This document shows, piece by piece, positions 11,901 through 22,125 of a DNA stretch of 64,000 nucleotides (its first letter is position 1; each line of letters begins with the position of its first letter). A model generated the notes under the pieces. That model did no database searches and was not told the origin of the DNA. It saw only the letters and a program-made list of their open reading frames with translations. Origin of the DNA: Acanthopleura granulata (Eukaryota; Mollusca; Polyplacophora; Chitonida; Chitonidae). The translations under genes and the position numbers were made by a program. The DNA is taken from assembly GCA_016165875.1 (NCBI GenBank), contig JABBOT010000080.1, positions 47,946,032-48,010,031 of the forward strand. The letters are read 5' to 3'.

Positions 11901-14900
11901 ACATGGAAAGATCTGCAAGCAGCCTACCGGATGATCGTGGGTTTCCCTTCGGCTCCGCCCGGTTTTCCCCTACCATAATGCTTGCCGCTGTCGATTAAGT
12001 GAAATATGCTTGAGGAGGAAATCAAATACCAAACAAATAAGTAAATAAATACACCTCTGTGTTCACTCTAAACACATTACTTCCTGAAACGGCCCTCCTC
12101 ATTTTAAAATCCTCTGATCACAACCTACGCTGAAATGCTAAGCCCCTTGGTTATCCACATGCACAGTCTAAGATCTTGAACGCTTCTGCTCTCGGCCTAC
12201 ACAGTCTGAAGTGCGGAACTCCTGGATTCCCCACGTGCACAGTGTCAGTGACTGATACCCTGAGTTCTCGGTATGCACAGTCTGAATGCTGACGTCCTAG
12301 GTTCTCCGCATGCACAAACTGAAAGACTCATACTCATAGGTTCTCCTCATGCACAGTGTGAAATGCTGAACTCCTAGGTTCTCCGCATACACAGTCAGAA
12401 ATGTTGACGTCCTAGGTTCCTAGTCTGAAGTACTTAACGCCTGGGTTCTCCGCATTAACAGTGTGCAGTGGTGAACGCCTTGGCTCTCCACATTAACAGT
12501 GTGCAGTGGTGAACGCCTTGGCTCTCCACATTAACAGTGTGCAGTGGTGAACGCCTGGGTTCTCCGCATTAACAGTGTGCAGTGGTGAACGCCTGGGTTC
12601 TCCGCATTAACAGTGTGCAGTGGTGAACGCCTGGGTTCTCCGCATTAACAGTGTGCAGTGGTGAACGCCTTGGCTCTCCACATTAACAGTGTGCAGTGGT
12701 GAACGCCTGGGTTCTCCGCATTAACAGTGTGCAGTGGTGAACGCCTTGGCTCTCCACATTAACAGTGTGCAGTGGTGAACGCCTTGGCTCTCCACATTAA
12801 CAGTGTGCAGTGGTGAACGCCTTGGCTCTCCACATTAACAGTGTGCAGTGGTGAACGCCTTGGCTCTCCACATTAACAGTGTGCAGTGGTGAACGCCTTG
12901 GCTCTCCACATTAACAGTGTGCAGTGGTGAACGCCTGGGTTCTCCGCATTAACAGTGTGCAGTGGTGAACGCCTGGGTTCTCCGCATTAACAGTGTGCAG
13001 TGGTGAACGCCTGGGTTCTCCGCATTAACAGTGTGCAGTGGTGAACGCCTTGGCTCTCCACATTAACAGTGTGCAGTGGTGAACGCCTGGGTTCTCCGCA
13101 TTAACAGTGTGCAGTGGTGAACGCCTTGGCTCTCCACATTAACAGTGTGCAGTGGTGAACGCCTTGGCTCTCCACATTAACAGTGTGCAGTGGTGAACGC
13201 CTGGGTTCTCCGCATTAACAGTGTGCAGTGGTGAACGCCTTGGCTCTCCACATTAACAGTGTGCAGTGGTGAACGCCTTGGCTCTCCACATTAACAGTGT
13301 GCAGTGGTGAACGCCTTGGCTCTCCACATTAACAGTGTGCAGTGGTGAACGCCTGGGTTCTCCGCATTAACAGTGTGCAGTGGTGAACGCCTTGGCTCTC
13401 CGCATTAACAGTGTGCAGTGGTGAACGCCTTGGCTCTCCACATTAACAGTGTGCAGTGGTGAACGCCTGGGTTCTCCGCATTAACAGTGTGCAGTGGTGA
13501 ACGCCTTGGCTCTCCACATTAACAGTGTGCAGTGGTGAACGCCTTGGCTCTCCGCATTAACAGTGTGCAGTGGTGAACGCCTTGGCTCTCCACATGCACA
13601 CTCTGACATGTTGATTGCGTGTGTTTCTCCGCTTGCACAGTCTGAAGTGCTGAACTCCTGGCTTTCCCAATTGCACAGTCTGAAAGAAGAATGCCCTGAG
13701 TTCTCGGTATACACAGTGTAAAATGTTGAACTCCTATGTTCTCCGCATGCACAGTGTGAAATGCTGAATTCATAGGCTCTCCGCATGCATAGTGTGAATG
13801 TTAAGCGCGTGGGTTCTCCGCATGCGCGAACTGAGAAGCTGAACACCTAGGTTCTTCGCATGCACAGTCTAAGCTGTTAAGCGCCTAGTTCTCCGCATGC
13901 GGTTAGTTGTCGGTGTGCACAGTCTGAAATGTTCAACACCTAGGTTCTCCGATATGCTGCACGCCTGAGCACAGGGTGAAATGTTGAACTCCTAGGTTCT
14001 CCGAAGTACTGCATGCCTGAGTTCTCCGATGCACAAAGCGAAATGTTGAACTCCTAGGTTCTCCACATGCACAGTTTGAGATGTTGATTGCGTGTACTCT
14101 CCGCCTGCACAGTCTGAAGTGCTGCACCCAGGGTTCCCCCAATGCACAGTCTCAAAGACTGATACCCTAACTACTCGGTATGCACATTCTGAAGAGCTGA
14201 GCGCCTGGATTCTCCGCATGTAGAGTCTGAAGAACTGAACGCCGGGGTTCTCCGCATGTACAGTCTGAAATTTTGAACTCCTAAATTCTCCACTTGCACA
14301 ATCTGAAATGTTGATTCGAGTGTGCTCTCCGGTTGCACAGTCTGAAGTGCTTTACTCCTGGGCTCCCTCAATGCACAGTCTCAAAGGCTGATACCCTAAG
14401 TTCTCGGTATACACAGTGTGAAATGTTGAACTCCTATGTTATCCTCATGCACAGTCTGAAATTCTGAAGCAGTGGATTCTCCGCATGCGCTGTCTGAAGT
14501 ACTGAGCTCCTGGGTTTCCTGCAGGCACAAATTAAAAGACTGATACCCTAACTTCTCTGTAAGCACAGTCTGAAATGCCGAAAGCCTAGGCCCTCAGCAT
14601 TGTAGTGTGAAATGCTGAACTCCTGCGTTCTCCATATGCACAGAAAGAAAGGCTGATACACCCATTTTACGTATGTATGTTCACTGCCTGCAATGCTTAG
14701 TTGCCAAAATAAATCTAATGACTTCAAGGCTGAAGTATTTTCTTCATTAGAAAGTCTAAAAACTGGAGGATACCCTTCTGGAATAGTTTGTCTCTTATGC
14801 ATAAGCTCTGTAACGTTAACTGTCACAGTACAAATATATATCCTTGTTTACAGGTCTGAAATGTTACTCGTGCAGCTACATCGCCACATTCTCCTCGGAG

Positions 14901-16121
14901 AGTGAAATTGTGGCATTTTTTGCGCAACACAGTCAAAACGAACCAAAATGTGCCATAGGCGACGACTCCAAACAGTTGCAACCAGTTGTGTGCCCCCCCT
15001 CTACAAACGACATGCTGGTGATGTGCTCAAAATTCGAAGGTTCTGGAAGGGTCCAATATCGTTCAGGTGAGATTTTGAAAACAATGTACATGCCGCCCTA
15101 CTCCTAATGCTCTGAGCATTATCGTATGCACATCTCATGTATAGTGGAGTAAGCAGCCAGTACATTGTAGTCGCTCAGTGATTCCTGCTTATGTTGACCA
15201 ATGAGCTGACGAGTTCAAATACAATGCCACCAGGATGGATTATGACTTAATGTTAGCAGGTTTGTCCTAGCACAAATCTCGCTTCTGCCAGTCATAATCA
15301 TAACCGCACTTATTTCCGAAAAGAAACAAACGGGTCATGTTGATGTGTGTGATAAAACGCTGCAGGTCTAGAACGAAATAGGGAAGGGGGTGGGGATCAG
15401 TCGTTTAGCGCGCTAGTACAGCGTAATGACCCAGAAGCCTCCAACCAATGCTGTCATTATGAGATCAAGTCGAGCTCATGCCGGCTTCCTCTCCGACCGT
15501 ACATGGGATAGTCTGCCAGCAACCTGCGGATAGTCGTGGGTTTCCACCGCTCTCTTCCAGGTTTCCTTCGCCCAAAATGTTGGCTGTAATGTATAAGTGA
15601 AATATTCTTGAGTACTGCGTAAAATACCAATGAAATAATTAAATAAATAGAATGAATGATTATGGATTGACGCCACTTCGGCAATATGTCAGCCATATCT
15701 TGGTGACGATTCTGTAGAAGCCAAGAGATTAATATATAACGGTTTGCATAGTATGGCCACTGATTTGGCAAAGGGCATCTAAAACAAGCCAAGATACTGC
15801 CATGGCTTAAATGTAGAGAGATTAAAATCCATCTCACGCTGGCTCATGTTGTTTTCAGCCAACTTTTCCAGCAGCTATTACAACCGTGGTTGTGTACAGA
15901 TGCCCAGAGGGAGCGCACAGGCATGTGCTGCTAGCACTGACCGGGATAAATCGGGGCTGACCAAACTACTGACAGGAATTACAGGTGTCAATATCCAGGG
16001 TTTCGCCGGCCAACTCTGTGTGTGCGCCTCTGACAACTGTAATGGTCAGGGAAAGCTTCTTGCCGAGAAACTGGTCTGGACAGCCGGGCTAGTCCTGGCG
16101 GCTCTGGGAAGTCAGCTGTAG
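8908..16121 (+). CDS. Ly6/uPAR-domain GPI-anchored protein gene (three coding exons, 181 aa)
   Basis: Coding exons are 8908-8977, 14854-15066 and 15859-16121 (546 nt including TAG). Both introns are GT-AG and phase 1, and the frame is continuous. The protein has a signal peptide, then one Ly6 domain starting LKCYSCSY with ten cysteines and the family hallmark CVCASDNCNG near its end. It finishes in a hydrophobic C-terminus (LVWTAGLVLAALGSQL) as expected for GPI attachment. Ly6/uPAR proteins are small extracellular three-finger proteins held on the outer membrane; many modulate receptors or adhesion. The ligand here is unknown. The phase-1 intron between signal peptide and domain and the one splitting the domain are usual for this family. 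Intron 1 is 5.9 kb and full of repeats. The domain assignment is strong, but which member of the family it is cannot be told. Confidence 0.88.
10730..10979 (+). mobile_element. Near full-length tRNA-derived SINE (family 1)
   Basis: The head carries a pol III A-box-like TTCAGTTGGTTAGCGCGCTGG region and a B-box-like GTGAGTTCAAGTCC. These are followed by the family body (CTGGCTTCCTCTCC, GCCAGCAACCTGCG), the 3' domain GTATAAGTGAAATATTCTTA and an AAATAAATAAATAA tail. It has one internal deletion in the GGGTTTCC region. Confidence 0.92.
11190..11676 (+). pseudogene. LINE remnant: reverse-transcriptase polyprotein C-terminus plus 3' tail
   Basis: One frame (about 11193-11384) reads RRDQVVLTRCRVGHSRLTRH and then a cysteine/histidine motif CVGCDAQYGIKHILVDC before a stop. 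This is the arrangement seen at the C-terminus of many animal non-LTR polyproteins (RIGHTRLTH ... C..C ... HIL..C). A second frame continues (DLFNSVPGDAVIFLRLL). The 3'UTR ends CGATATGGCTGAGATATGGC...GTGGCGTTAAGCC with a (TCAT)n tail. It is 5'-truncated and frameshifted, hence dead. The clade (Jockey/CR1-like) is an inference. Confidence 0.8.
11785..12051 (+). mobile_element. Full-length diverged SINE (family 1)
   Basis: tRNA-like head CGTGGCTCAGTTGGTTAGCG, then GAGCCTCTCACCAATGCG, a degraded body and TAAGTGAAATATGCTTGAGG with tail ACAAATAAGTAAATAAAT. ACACTTCT just before and ACACCTCT just after may be remains of a target-site duplication. Confidence 0.88.
12140..14660. repeat. Minisatellite field of about 38-40-bp units inside Ly6 intron 1
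   Basis: A homogeneous core (about 12453-13595, 30 units of exactly 38 bp, CATTAACAGTGTGCAGTGG then TGAACGCC) is flanked on both sides by diverged relatives built on TTCTCCGCATGCACAGTCTG and AAATGCTGAACTCCTAGG. Core units come in two forms, CCTTGGCTCTCCAC and CCTGGGTTCTCCGC, plus two hybrids. Open frames on the - strand (for example 13481-13846) are products of the repetition and are not supported as genes. Confidence 0.95.
14854..15066 (+). CDS. Ly6 gene exon 2: N-terminal half of the three-finger domain
   Basis: Acceptor TTGTTTACAG, donor TTCAG|GTGAG. It encodes GLKCYSCSYIATFS and on to YRS, with five cysteines: the CxxC pair at the domain start, then KCAI, VVCPP and VMCSK. Length is 213 nt, phase 1 at both ends, so it is symmetrical and could be skipped or duplicated without frameshift. 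Confidence 0.85.
15390..15650 (+). mobile_element. SINE (family 1) in Ly6 intron 2
   Basis: TTTAGCGCGCTAGTACAGCG, AATGACCCAGAAGCCTCC, CCAGCAACCTGCGGATAGTC, AAGTGAAATATTCTTGAGTA and an AAATAATTAAATAAAT tail are all present in order; about 15 percent diverged by eye. Confidence 0.9.
15653..15718 (-). mobile_element. LINE 3' tail fragment, reverse orientation
   Basis: The reverse complement reads CACCAAGATATGGCTGACAT, then ATTGCCGAAGTGGCGTCAAT and an ATTCATTC tail. This matches the 3'UTR of the LINE remnant at 11600-11676. It sits directly behind the SINE. Confidence 0.65.
15859..16121 (+). CDS. Ly6 gene exon 3: C-terminal half of the domain and GPI signal
   Basis: Acceptor TTGTTTTCAG at 15849-15858. 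It encodes ANFSSSYYNRGCVQMPRG onward, then five cysteines including CVCASDNCN. It ends with a hydrophobic tail and TAG at 16119-16121. NFS is a possible N-glycosylation site. A glycine or asparagine just after the last cysteine (NCNGQG) could be the GPI attachment site. Confidence 0.87.
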
Positions 16122-16264
16122 TGAATCTTGTCCTGTACACGCACTATTTTTTTCAATGATGTTTCTGAAGAATCAGCTATTATCATTTTCCTATCCATGT
16201 AGTAGCACTTTTCTAGCTGGCTCTGAGAGAGTCACTTATTATAACCCATACCCTATACACGTAT

Positions 16265-16475
16265 CATAAACCTTATCCAATGCGTACTATTCCTTGTCCC
16301 TAGCGGACCATGTATTACAGACATCATACATAAACCTTATCCTATGCGTACTAGTCCTTGTCCCTAGCGGGCCATCTATTACAGACATCAGACATAAACC
16401 TTATCCTATGCGTACTGTTCCTTGTCCCTAGAAGGCCATCTATTACAGACATCAGACATAAACCTTGTTCTATAC
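16265..16475 (+). repeat. 64-bp tandem repeat (3.3 copies) in the Ly6 3'UTR
   Basis: Units CATAAACCTTATCCTATGCG, then TACT.GTCCTTGTCCCTAGCG, GGCCATCTATTACAGACATC recur at 16265, 16329, 16393 and 16457, an exact 64-bp period. Being between the stop codon and the poly(A) signal, it is likely transcribed. Confidence 0.9.
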
Positions 16476-16524
16476 ACGCACGCGTGCTGTGACTTTCTTT
16501 ACAGAGTACTAGAATTGTTGAAGA

Positions 16525-16530
16525 AATAAA
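16525..16530 (+). terminator. Probable poly(A) signal of the Ly6 gene
   Basis: AATAAA 404 bases after the stop codon is the first canonical hexamer downstream. A second lies near 16662. Which one is used cannot be told from sequence. Confidence 0.5.
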
Positions 16531-17056
16531 TAATTTTGGCTACATTTGATTTACAAACTTCTTGCTCTGGAACTCTGAGTAAGCGTTAAATAGAGATATT
16601 TTAGTGGGGTGTAAGTTACTACTATTTAAGTATTTACCTTTAGAATTTTCATTTTCAACCAGAATAAAACCCTGAGGTAAACTCACGAAGCAATGGATTT
16701 CAGCGGTTACTTGTGTTCATTTGTTAACTATGACATCGTCGTCGATTCTCTGTTTTAGAGGAAAAGACTGGGAAACTATTGATCCATTTGTGGTAAAAGA
16801 ATATGGCTTGAAGATTTAAAAATTATTATTGATTTTTTTTATAGATTTTCAATAATACGACAAATTTCAAGGTACATCATAATACACGCTCAATAGATCA
16901 ATAAATACCGCCTTGTGAAAGGGGACATAACTTTAAAAATAATTTTACTAATCGAAACTTCAGTTTAGTTAAAACCGGAAGAGGACATGAATCGTGCGGT
17001 TAACTCATTATCATTCTCCTATCACCTTGTTAGTGCCAGAATGAAGAGCTGGCAAG

Positions 17057-17173
17057 ATGCCACACTGTGCACCTTTTGGTTGTACAAAGAGCAGACGCGA
17101 AGGAGCCCGACTTGAGCAACGGCTCCGATTTTTGTCATTCAGCCTGTTTCGGGTTGGTAAAATGTCGGCGTAA
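17057..17173 (+). pseudogene. Possible THAP-type zinc-finger N-terminal fragment
   Basis: The frame starts MPHCAPFGCTKSRREGARLE and closes at TAA after 38 codons. A Met-Pro start, cysteines four residues apart (C4, C9) and a phenylalanine-rich patch (LRFLSF) resemble the beginning of a THAP domain (C2CH, DNA-binding; also found in P-element-like transposases). The second C and the H of the motif and the AVPTIF box are not visible in frame. GTTGGTAAAATG near residue 33 could be a splice donor, so it might be a first exon instead of a fragment. Weak call. Confidence 0.35.
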
Positions 17174-17179
17174 TTTGAC

Positions 17180-17655
17180 AGCTATGGGAAGTTACCTCGA
17201 TAAAGCATATGTTTCTCAGAGGACATCTAAAAAATTCTCGAATAGTGTTTTATAAATCTTCAAATGTCACTCTTTTAACCACAATTTATTTTATACTTCA
17301 CAAGTGTTTTCCTTTCACTCTGCATACTGTAATTTTTGTATTGTATTGACGCATAAACCGGGATTCTCCCTTATAGGTCTGGTCCCTTTGTACTTTTCCT
17401 GTTACTGATTACTAAATATGAATAATTTTATACCAGTGACATCCGTATTACATGTGAAATGCAAACAACACCACTGCAAATTGTTTACCTAAATCTGCCG
17501 AAGCCTAGCTGGTGTAAACGTTTACAAGAACGGTTAGAATAAAGGTCTGTCTTAGATAAAATGACGTGAAGCCGGGTGTCAGCGGTAAAGTGTGACCATG
17601 TGACCAACTGTCAGACTGTCGCCGCTTCTCTGGTTTTACTTTCCATGCTGTGGAT
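17180..17655. other. Stretch without supported gene
   Basis: AT-rich sequence following the THAP-like fragment. No continuation exon of a THAP domain was found. Confidence 0.4.
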
Positions 17656-18075
17656 GGCGGTCTACATGTCATCTGTGACAGTGTACTGACTGTAATACAG
17701 TGGGCTGACTGTAATACTGAGGCGGATCAATTATACATGGCATCTGTGACAGTGTGCTGAATGTAATACTGAGGCGGATCAATTATACATGTCATCTGTG
17801 ACAGTGTGCTGACTGTATACCGAGGCGGATCAGTTATACATGGCATCTGTGACAGTGTGCTGAATGTAATACAGTGGGCTGACTGTAATACTGAGGCCCA
17901 TCAATTATACATGGCATCTGTGACAGTGTGCTGACTGTATACTGAGGCGGATCAGTTATACATGTCATCTGTGACAGTGTGCTGAATGTAATACTGAGGT
18001 GGATCAATTATACATGTCATCTGTGGTGGTGTGCTGAGTGTAATATTGAAGGGGATCAATTATACCCAACACTGA
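17656..18075 (+). repeat. Tandem array with mixed 52-bp and 70-bp units
   Basis: CATCTGTGACAGTGTGCTGA, then TGTAATACTGAGGCGGATCA and ATTATACATG recur. Repeat starts lie near 17668, 17741, 17793, 17844, 17914, 17966 and 18018. Steps are 73, 52, 51, 70, 52 and 52, so a longer unit with an extra ATACAGTGGGCTGACTGTA is followed each time by two shorter ones. Confidence 0.9.
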
Positions 18076-18472
18076 ACAGTACCCATGTTATATTACAGAA
18101 CACGGGGAAAGGGAGGTAATTTACGGGTGGCGTTATTTCCATGCTTGTTTTCATGTTGTATGTAGAAAACTAAAGCACAGAAAGCCTTCACGGAAATCGA
18201 TTTTCACTGGTTTTCACTGGCCAGCTATCACACCATCGTCGCTCTGTTACGTTGTAGTCTTTTATGAGACAAAACGGCCATTTGAACAGATATGTTTCTC
18301 TATGTGATGTTATCAGTCTAGGTCTATACAGTTCTCCCACAGAACATACATTTTACAAAGAACTTAGGTGGGCGGGAGATGTCATGCGGTCTCTCTGAAG
18401 ATCACCTGTTGTTTTAACAAAGCTTACATTTCTGATAGGGCATATTACCATTTTGTATGTGGAAAATAATCC

Positions 18473-18988
18473 TGCTACAGCGTGTTATGTAATACCGCAC
18501 GAGTAATGTAACACTCATTCATGTAAAGTAATAAATATTTCATTTTTATGTAATGTCACCAGGTAATTTAATAAAATTTACCGATTTATATAGTAAAACA
18601 ATTCCCTGGGTATTGTCATAAAAATTCGATGAAATGAATAACATGCATAAGAAGAGGTATAGGCATTATTCTGTGCTTATTCAAGTGTCCGAGAGTTGTC
18701 TCATTGTGTCAGGTATTGTTATTTCGAGTAGAACACGCGGTAGTGCCGGACGGAACCCCCAGACCTTCGCTAAGTTACTTTCGCACATTGAAACATACGT
18801 GTGTGCGCATCAAAAGCAGTCGTTTTAATATTACTTTGGTCTTATCCCCAACAACTGCTTGGTTGTTTATTTATCTGCCTGTCTGTGCTTTACGCGCCGA
18901 TAACTTTACATAACGCTGGAATTATTATTACACATTACACGATGGGTATTACATTACTTCCGCATTATTACATAACACGGTGTAACAA
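18473..18988. mobile_element. Candidate TIR element (MITE-like, about 516 bp)
   Basis: The left end TGCTACAGCGTGTTATGTAA, TACCGCACGAGTAATGTAAC matches the reverse complement of the right end (TGTTACACCGTGTTATGTAA, TAATGCGGAAGTAATGTAAT) over roughly 40 bases with few mismatches. The interior is AT-rich with only short unremarkable ORFs. I saw no clear target-site duplication, so exact ends are provisional. Confidence 0.65.
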
Positions 18989-19231
18989 ATTCTCAGCACT
19001 CAAATAGCTGCAATAGAAATCTATCTGTATGGATATTACATGTGAAATAAAAGCTGTATTATTACTTCATATGGACATGTTTGTTATTTTGGAGCAGTTA
19101 TCTCCCTTAACTGAAAATCAAGATAGCGTGTGAAAGATTTAGATACAGTCACTCGTCTTCTCGACTATGTCCTAAAACCCCACACTCTTTACATATAATA
19201 TATGTCGTTTGCCGATTAGTTTAACCAGAGT

Positions 19232-19640
19232 GTGGGAAATATGAAGCTCTTTCTCAAGATGGCTCATGACAGACTTCGAGACATTTACAGTCAAGAATGG
19301 CCTGCTTCAGTCAACAGCAGTAGTGTCTACGAATCCCACTGTGGGTATAAACCATATTTACATGCAGAGCTGTATCCAGTTGGCAGTTCCACAGATTCTC
19401 ATAGAACATCTTTTGCAAAAATTACATTGGGAACCGCAGGTAGATTTAAAGTGGTTCAAAATGAGTCCAGGCATTGCAACCTGAAGGCACTCAATCTTTT
19501 TGAAGTTCAAACGCACTTTGTTCTTATTTGTAGAGCTTATGAGGATTTAAGAATTGCCTTCATTTTTTATTATATTAAAACTGTGAATCCGTTTAATGTT
19601 CTTATCTCTTGTTCCCGTTTTGAATCTAAACCTGGGAATA
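19232..19640 (+). pseudogene. LINE remnant: C-terminal part of a reverse-transcriptase polyprotein
   Basis: The frame 19232-19714 reads MKLFLKMAHDRLRDIYSQEW and later RFKVVQNESRHCNLK, EVQTHFVLICRAYEDLR. This order (basic amphipathic helix with QEW, then RHCxxC-like, HFVLxC, YxxLR) is the usual C-terminal end of animal LINE polyproteins (CR1/Nimb-like). The CxxC is damaged (CNLK), and a shifted frame (19266-19484) carries part of the match, so it is a decayed 5'-truncated copy. It is not a host gene. Confidence 0.6.
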
Positions 19641-20110
19641 ATGAGGAAATATTGTCATTTAGCCCTAAAACGAAGGGTGCCCATATGGGTTTAGCCCCAT
19701 GCCCTTCATTATAAATGTCTGTTTGTATAAATCTTAAAGGTGTCATGCGCACCTACATGTCTGTACTCATACCTATGGTCTTTAATACGTACTAATAAAT
19801 AATCATTACTTCACGCACCATTCCTTCATACATATATATTCCCTCTTGACTATGCTATTGGAAATAACACTGTTGTTCAATTGTAAAACAATTCAGCTGT
19901 CAATTGTAAGAGGATTCTTAGGAACTGAAAACGTCTCATTCACGAAGTAGAAACTCAAATATGCATATTGTATATGGACATCTCCAGTTGAGAATTCTCT
20001 CCGTTCGTTACAACTATATAATTGGTGGCTGTAATTTTTCCATTAATTGTTTCGGTGTGTACACTAGCGACAAGACAACAAAGCCCTCCTCCATTTCACT
20101 ACATAGTCTC

Positions 20111-20300
20111 AAAACACTACTGTGTGCGAGTGGTACACATTATTGTGGCAAAAATGCACATCCACATAATTTTTGTGGACCACCAATACACAATTTGTGT
20201 AATACGTCTACAATGACGTATGAATCAGTGATACACATGCTGTGTAACACTGATATACACACATTGTGGAAGTGCGAATTTGTACACATTCCTTTTTACA
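20111..20300 (+). repeat. Unnamed dispersed repeat, copy 1
   Basis: ACTGTGTGCGAGTGGTACAC, ATTATTGTGGCAAAAATGCA, ATACACAATTTGTGTAATAC and GATACACATGCTGTGTAACA correspond in order to the reverse complement of 59890-60060. The interior is rich in alternating purine-pyrimidine ACAC/TGTG runs and short palindromes. Confidence 0.65.
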
Positions 20301-20459
20301 GAGTATACCCGGGTTACTACCCACTGGAAGACTTTGTTCACTAAGTTGCTTAAATTTCCCATTGGTAACATCTGTGTGTAACTCAACAGGGTGCAAAACT
20401 GTGTCTCACTTTGGGTTCGGTTGTACCTGTTGCCATATGAATACAACTGTATGCTGAAT

Positions 20460-22070
20460 TCATAAAGGAGTAATCTTCATCAAACTCAATCTGTGTCATT
20501 CACTAGACGAGCTAAATTAATATTTGAAAATCATAAACATGGCCTTTTGTTAATATGAATATCTTATATTACTGCAGTATTTCATTATATTTAAAAGAAA
20601 ACATTTGGTGGCCTTTTATACACGAAGTCCGACTTCACTTATCTTAAGCTAATACCAGGGCTCAATAATAAGGCAACATGTAATAAATGTATTCATGAGT
20701 TGAATTTCGTTATAGGAAGGCAGCTAAGCACCATGACGTTGCGGAGAGGGTAACAGGTTCGATTTAATTGGGTAATGAGTGGGTGAAACAGTTACAGTCG
20801 AGTTGTATGACAGGAACCGACAAAAGTTGCGGATCTGTAAGCAAGGTAATAGGAAATAAACCATTCTCCAAGACAGATACAAAAAAAAATCGACGTCGAG
20901 TTTGGGTTCCCTTGAGATTCACTCTTAATAGAAGAGCTATTTTAATGTCACTAGAGGAAGACCATGGAATCAGGAAAGAGATGACTGATAGCGGGTGCTA
21001 ACTTCACGGACATAACTTTTCGATGTGAAAGGAAATAAACATAAAGTAATGGTCTCTGCAAGTTGTCTCCCTTGTATCAGTACGCGTACCTTTTATCCGG
21101 CCTTCCGCGAACGCTAAATTAACATACACGGCTGTTATCCCGAAACAATTATACAATCTTCAAACGTCTGAAACCACATTACGCGAGAGTTCGAGACACA
21201 CTAAGCCTGTGTTTTACGAAAGAGGAAGCCCTGTAGCAAAAAGCGCATAGCTCTACATGTTGCGAGAGGTTCGCCCCAATTCAAAGGAGCAGGTGTAGCA
21301 ACGAGGTGGCACATTCAAACCAAGAGGAATAAAACAGAGAGCAACCAGAAACAACCGTTTAAATCAATATAGTTTTACACAACCCTCATTAGCCAAACCA
21401 TACCACAATCAGGCTCACAACTACATTCGCGTTTGAACTACCGAAGTTTAATCATATGAAAAAGGTATGTTGCACACCAGCCCGCCAGTTCATTGCCTTA
21501 TTAGTCGATTAAGAGATTAACGCGGTGCAAATATCGGTACTCAGTAAACTCGTCTCTATTATTATTTGTATTGAAAAGAAAAAATGTAAAATTGAAGTTG
21601 GATTGGCGTGAAGGATCACCAAACGTGGACGTAGCAAGTCAAACATCCAGTCAGAAAGGCTCAAAATGACCAGAGTTGAAACAAGTAAATATTGTCAATA
21701 AATTAACTGACTATAAGTTTTTAGTTCCCTCACCTAGCAGCTGGACAATATGAGTTACATTTTTGACGAGCCATACAAATAGTAAAATCACAAAATTCTC
21801 CCTTTATTTCTTCTTGAATCTTCAAAAGGTAACTGCCATAGGTTCAGTCATAATACTTTTACAACAATTTCACACGTAGAGCTCCAATGCATTTCATGTA
21901 TGGATTGTTTGCGCTCTTCTCCCTCAGCTCGCACTTAAACACCGAGAGACACGATGACAGCTCTTTCTTACATGCTGATCGACGGAGAGCTGCAGACTGC
22001 AAGCTGTAAACACCCGGCGGCTCCAACCCCAAACCCAGACTATACAATAATATGATGGGGAATGAATGAA
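20460..22070. other. Stretch without supported gene
   Basis: A tRNA-like scrap (GGCAGCTAAGCACCATG ... AACAGGTTCGATTT, 20716-20764) may be a SINE head. The ORF at 20768-21001 has no recognisable features. Nothing else supported. Confidence 0.4.
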
Positions 22071-22077
22071 TGCTTAT

Positions 22078-22125
22078 TGTTTAACGCCCTACTCAAGAAT
22101 ATTTCACTTATACGAAGGCGGGTTC
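22078..22125 (-). mobile_element. SINE family 1 3'-end fragment, reverse orientation
   Basis: TTTAACGCCCTACTCAAGAA, TATTTCACTTATACGAAGGC is the inverted 3' domain of the SINE. The remainder is absent. Confidence 0.75.

Larger units (their letters stand above)
8978..14853 (+). other. Intron 1 of the Ly6 gene (5.9 kb)
   Basis: From GTATGG to TTGTTTACAG. It contains a LINE 3' remnant, two SINE copies and a minisatellite field of about 2.5 kb. The part from 8978 to about 10700 shows no further element, apart from a T/G homopolymer at 9930-9950. Confidence 0.75.

Noticed and set aside
12453..13595. Regular 38-bp repeats considered as a CRISPR array.
   Set aside because: Units are contiguous without unique spacers, and the window is clearly eukaryotic.
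13481..14826. Several minus-strand ORFs of 66-121 codons with repeated CGEPR/HVENLGVQ motifs.
   Set aside because: They are readings of the 38-40-bp minisatellite in different frames; the period is not a multiple of three and no frame persists.
19961..20457. Overlapping ORFs on both strands with repeated His/Thr/Cys residues.
   Set aside because: They arise from the ACAC/TGTG-rich dispersed repeat and occur on both strands alike.
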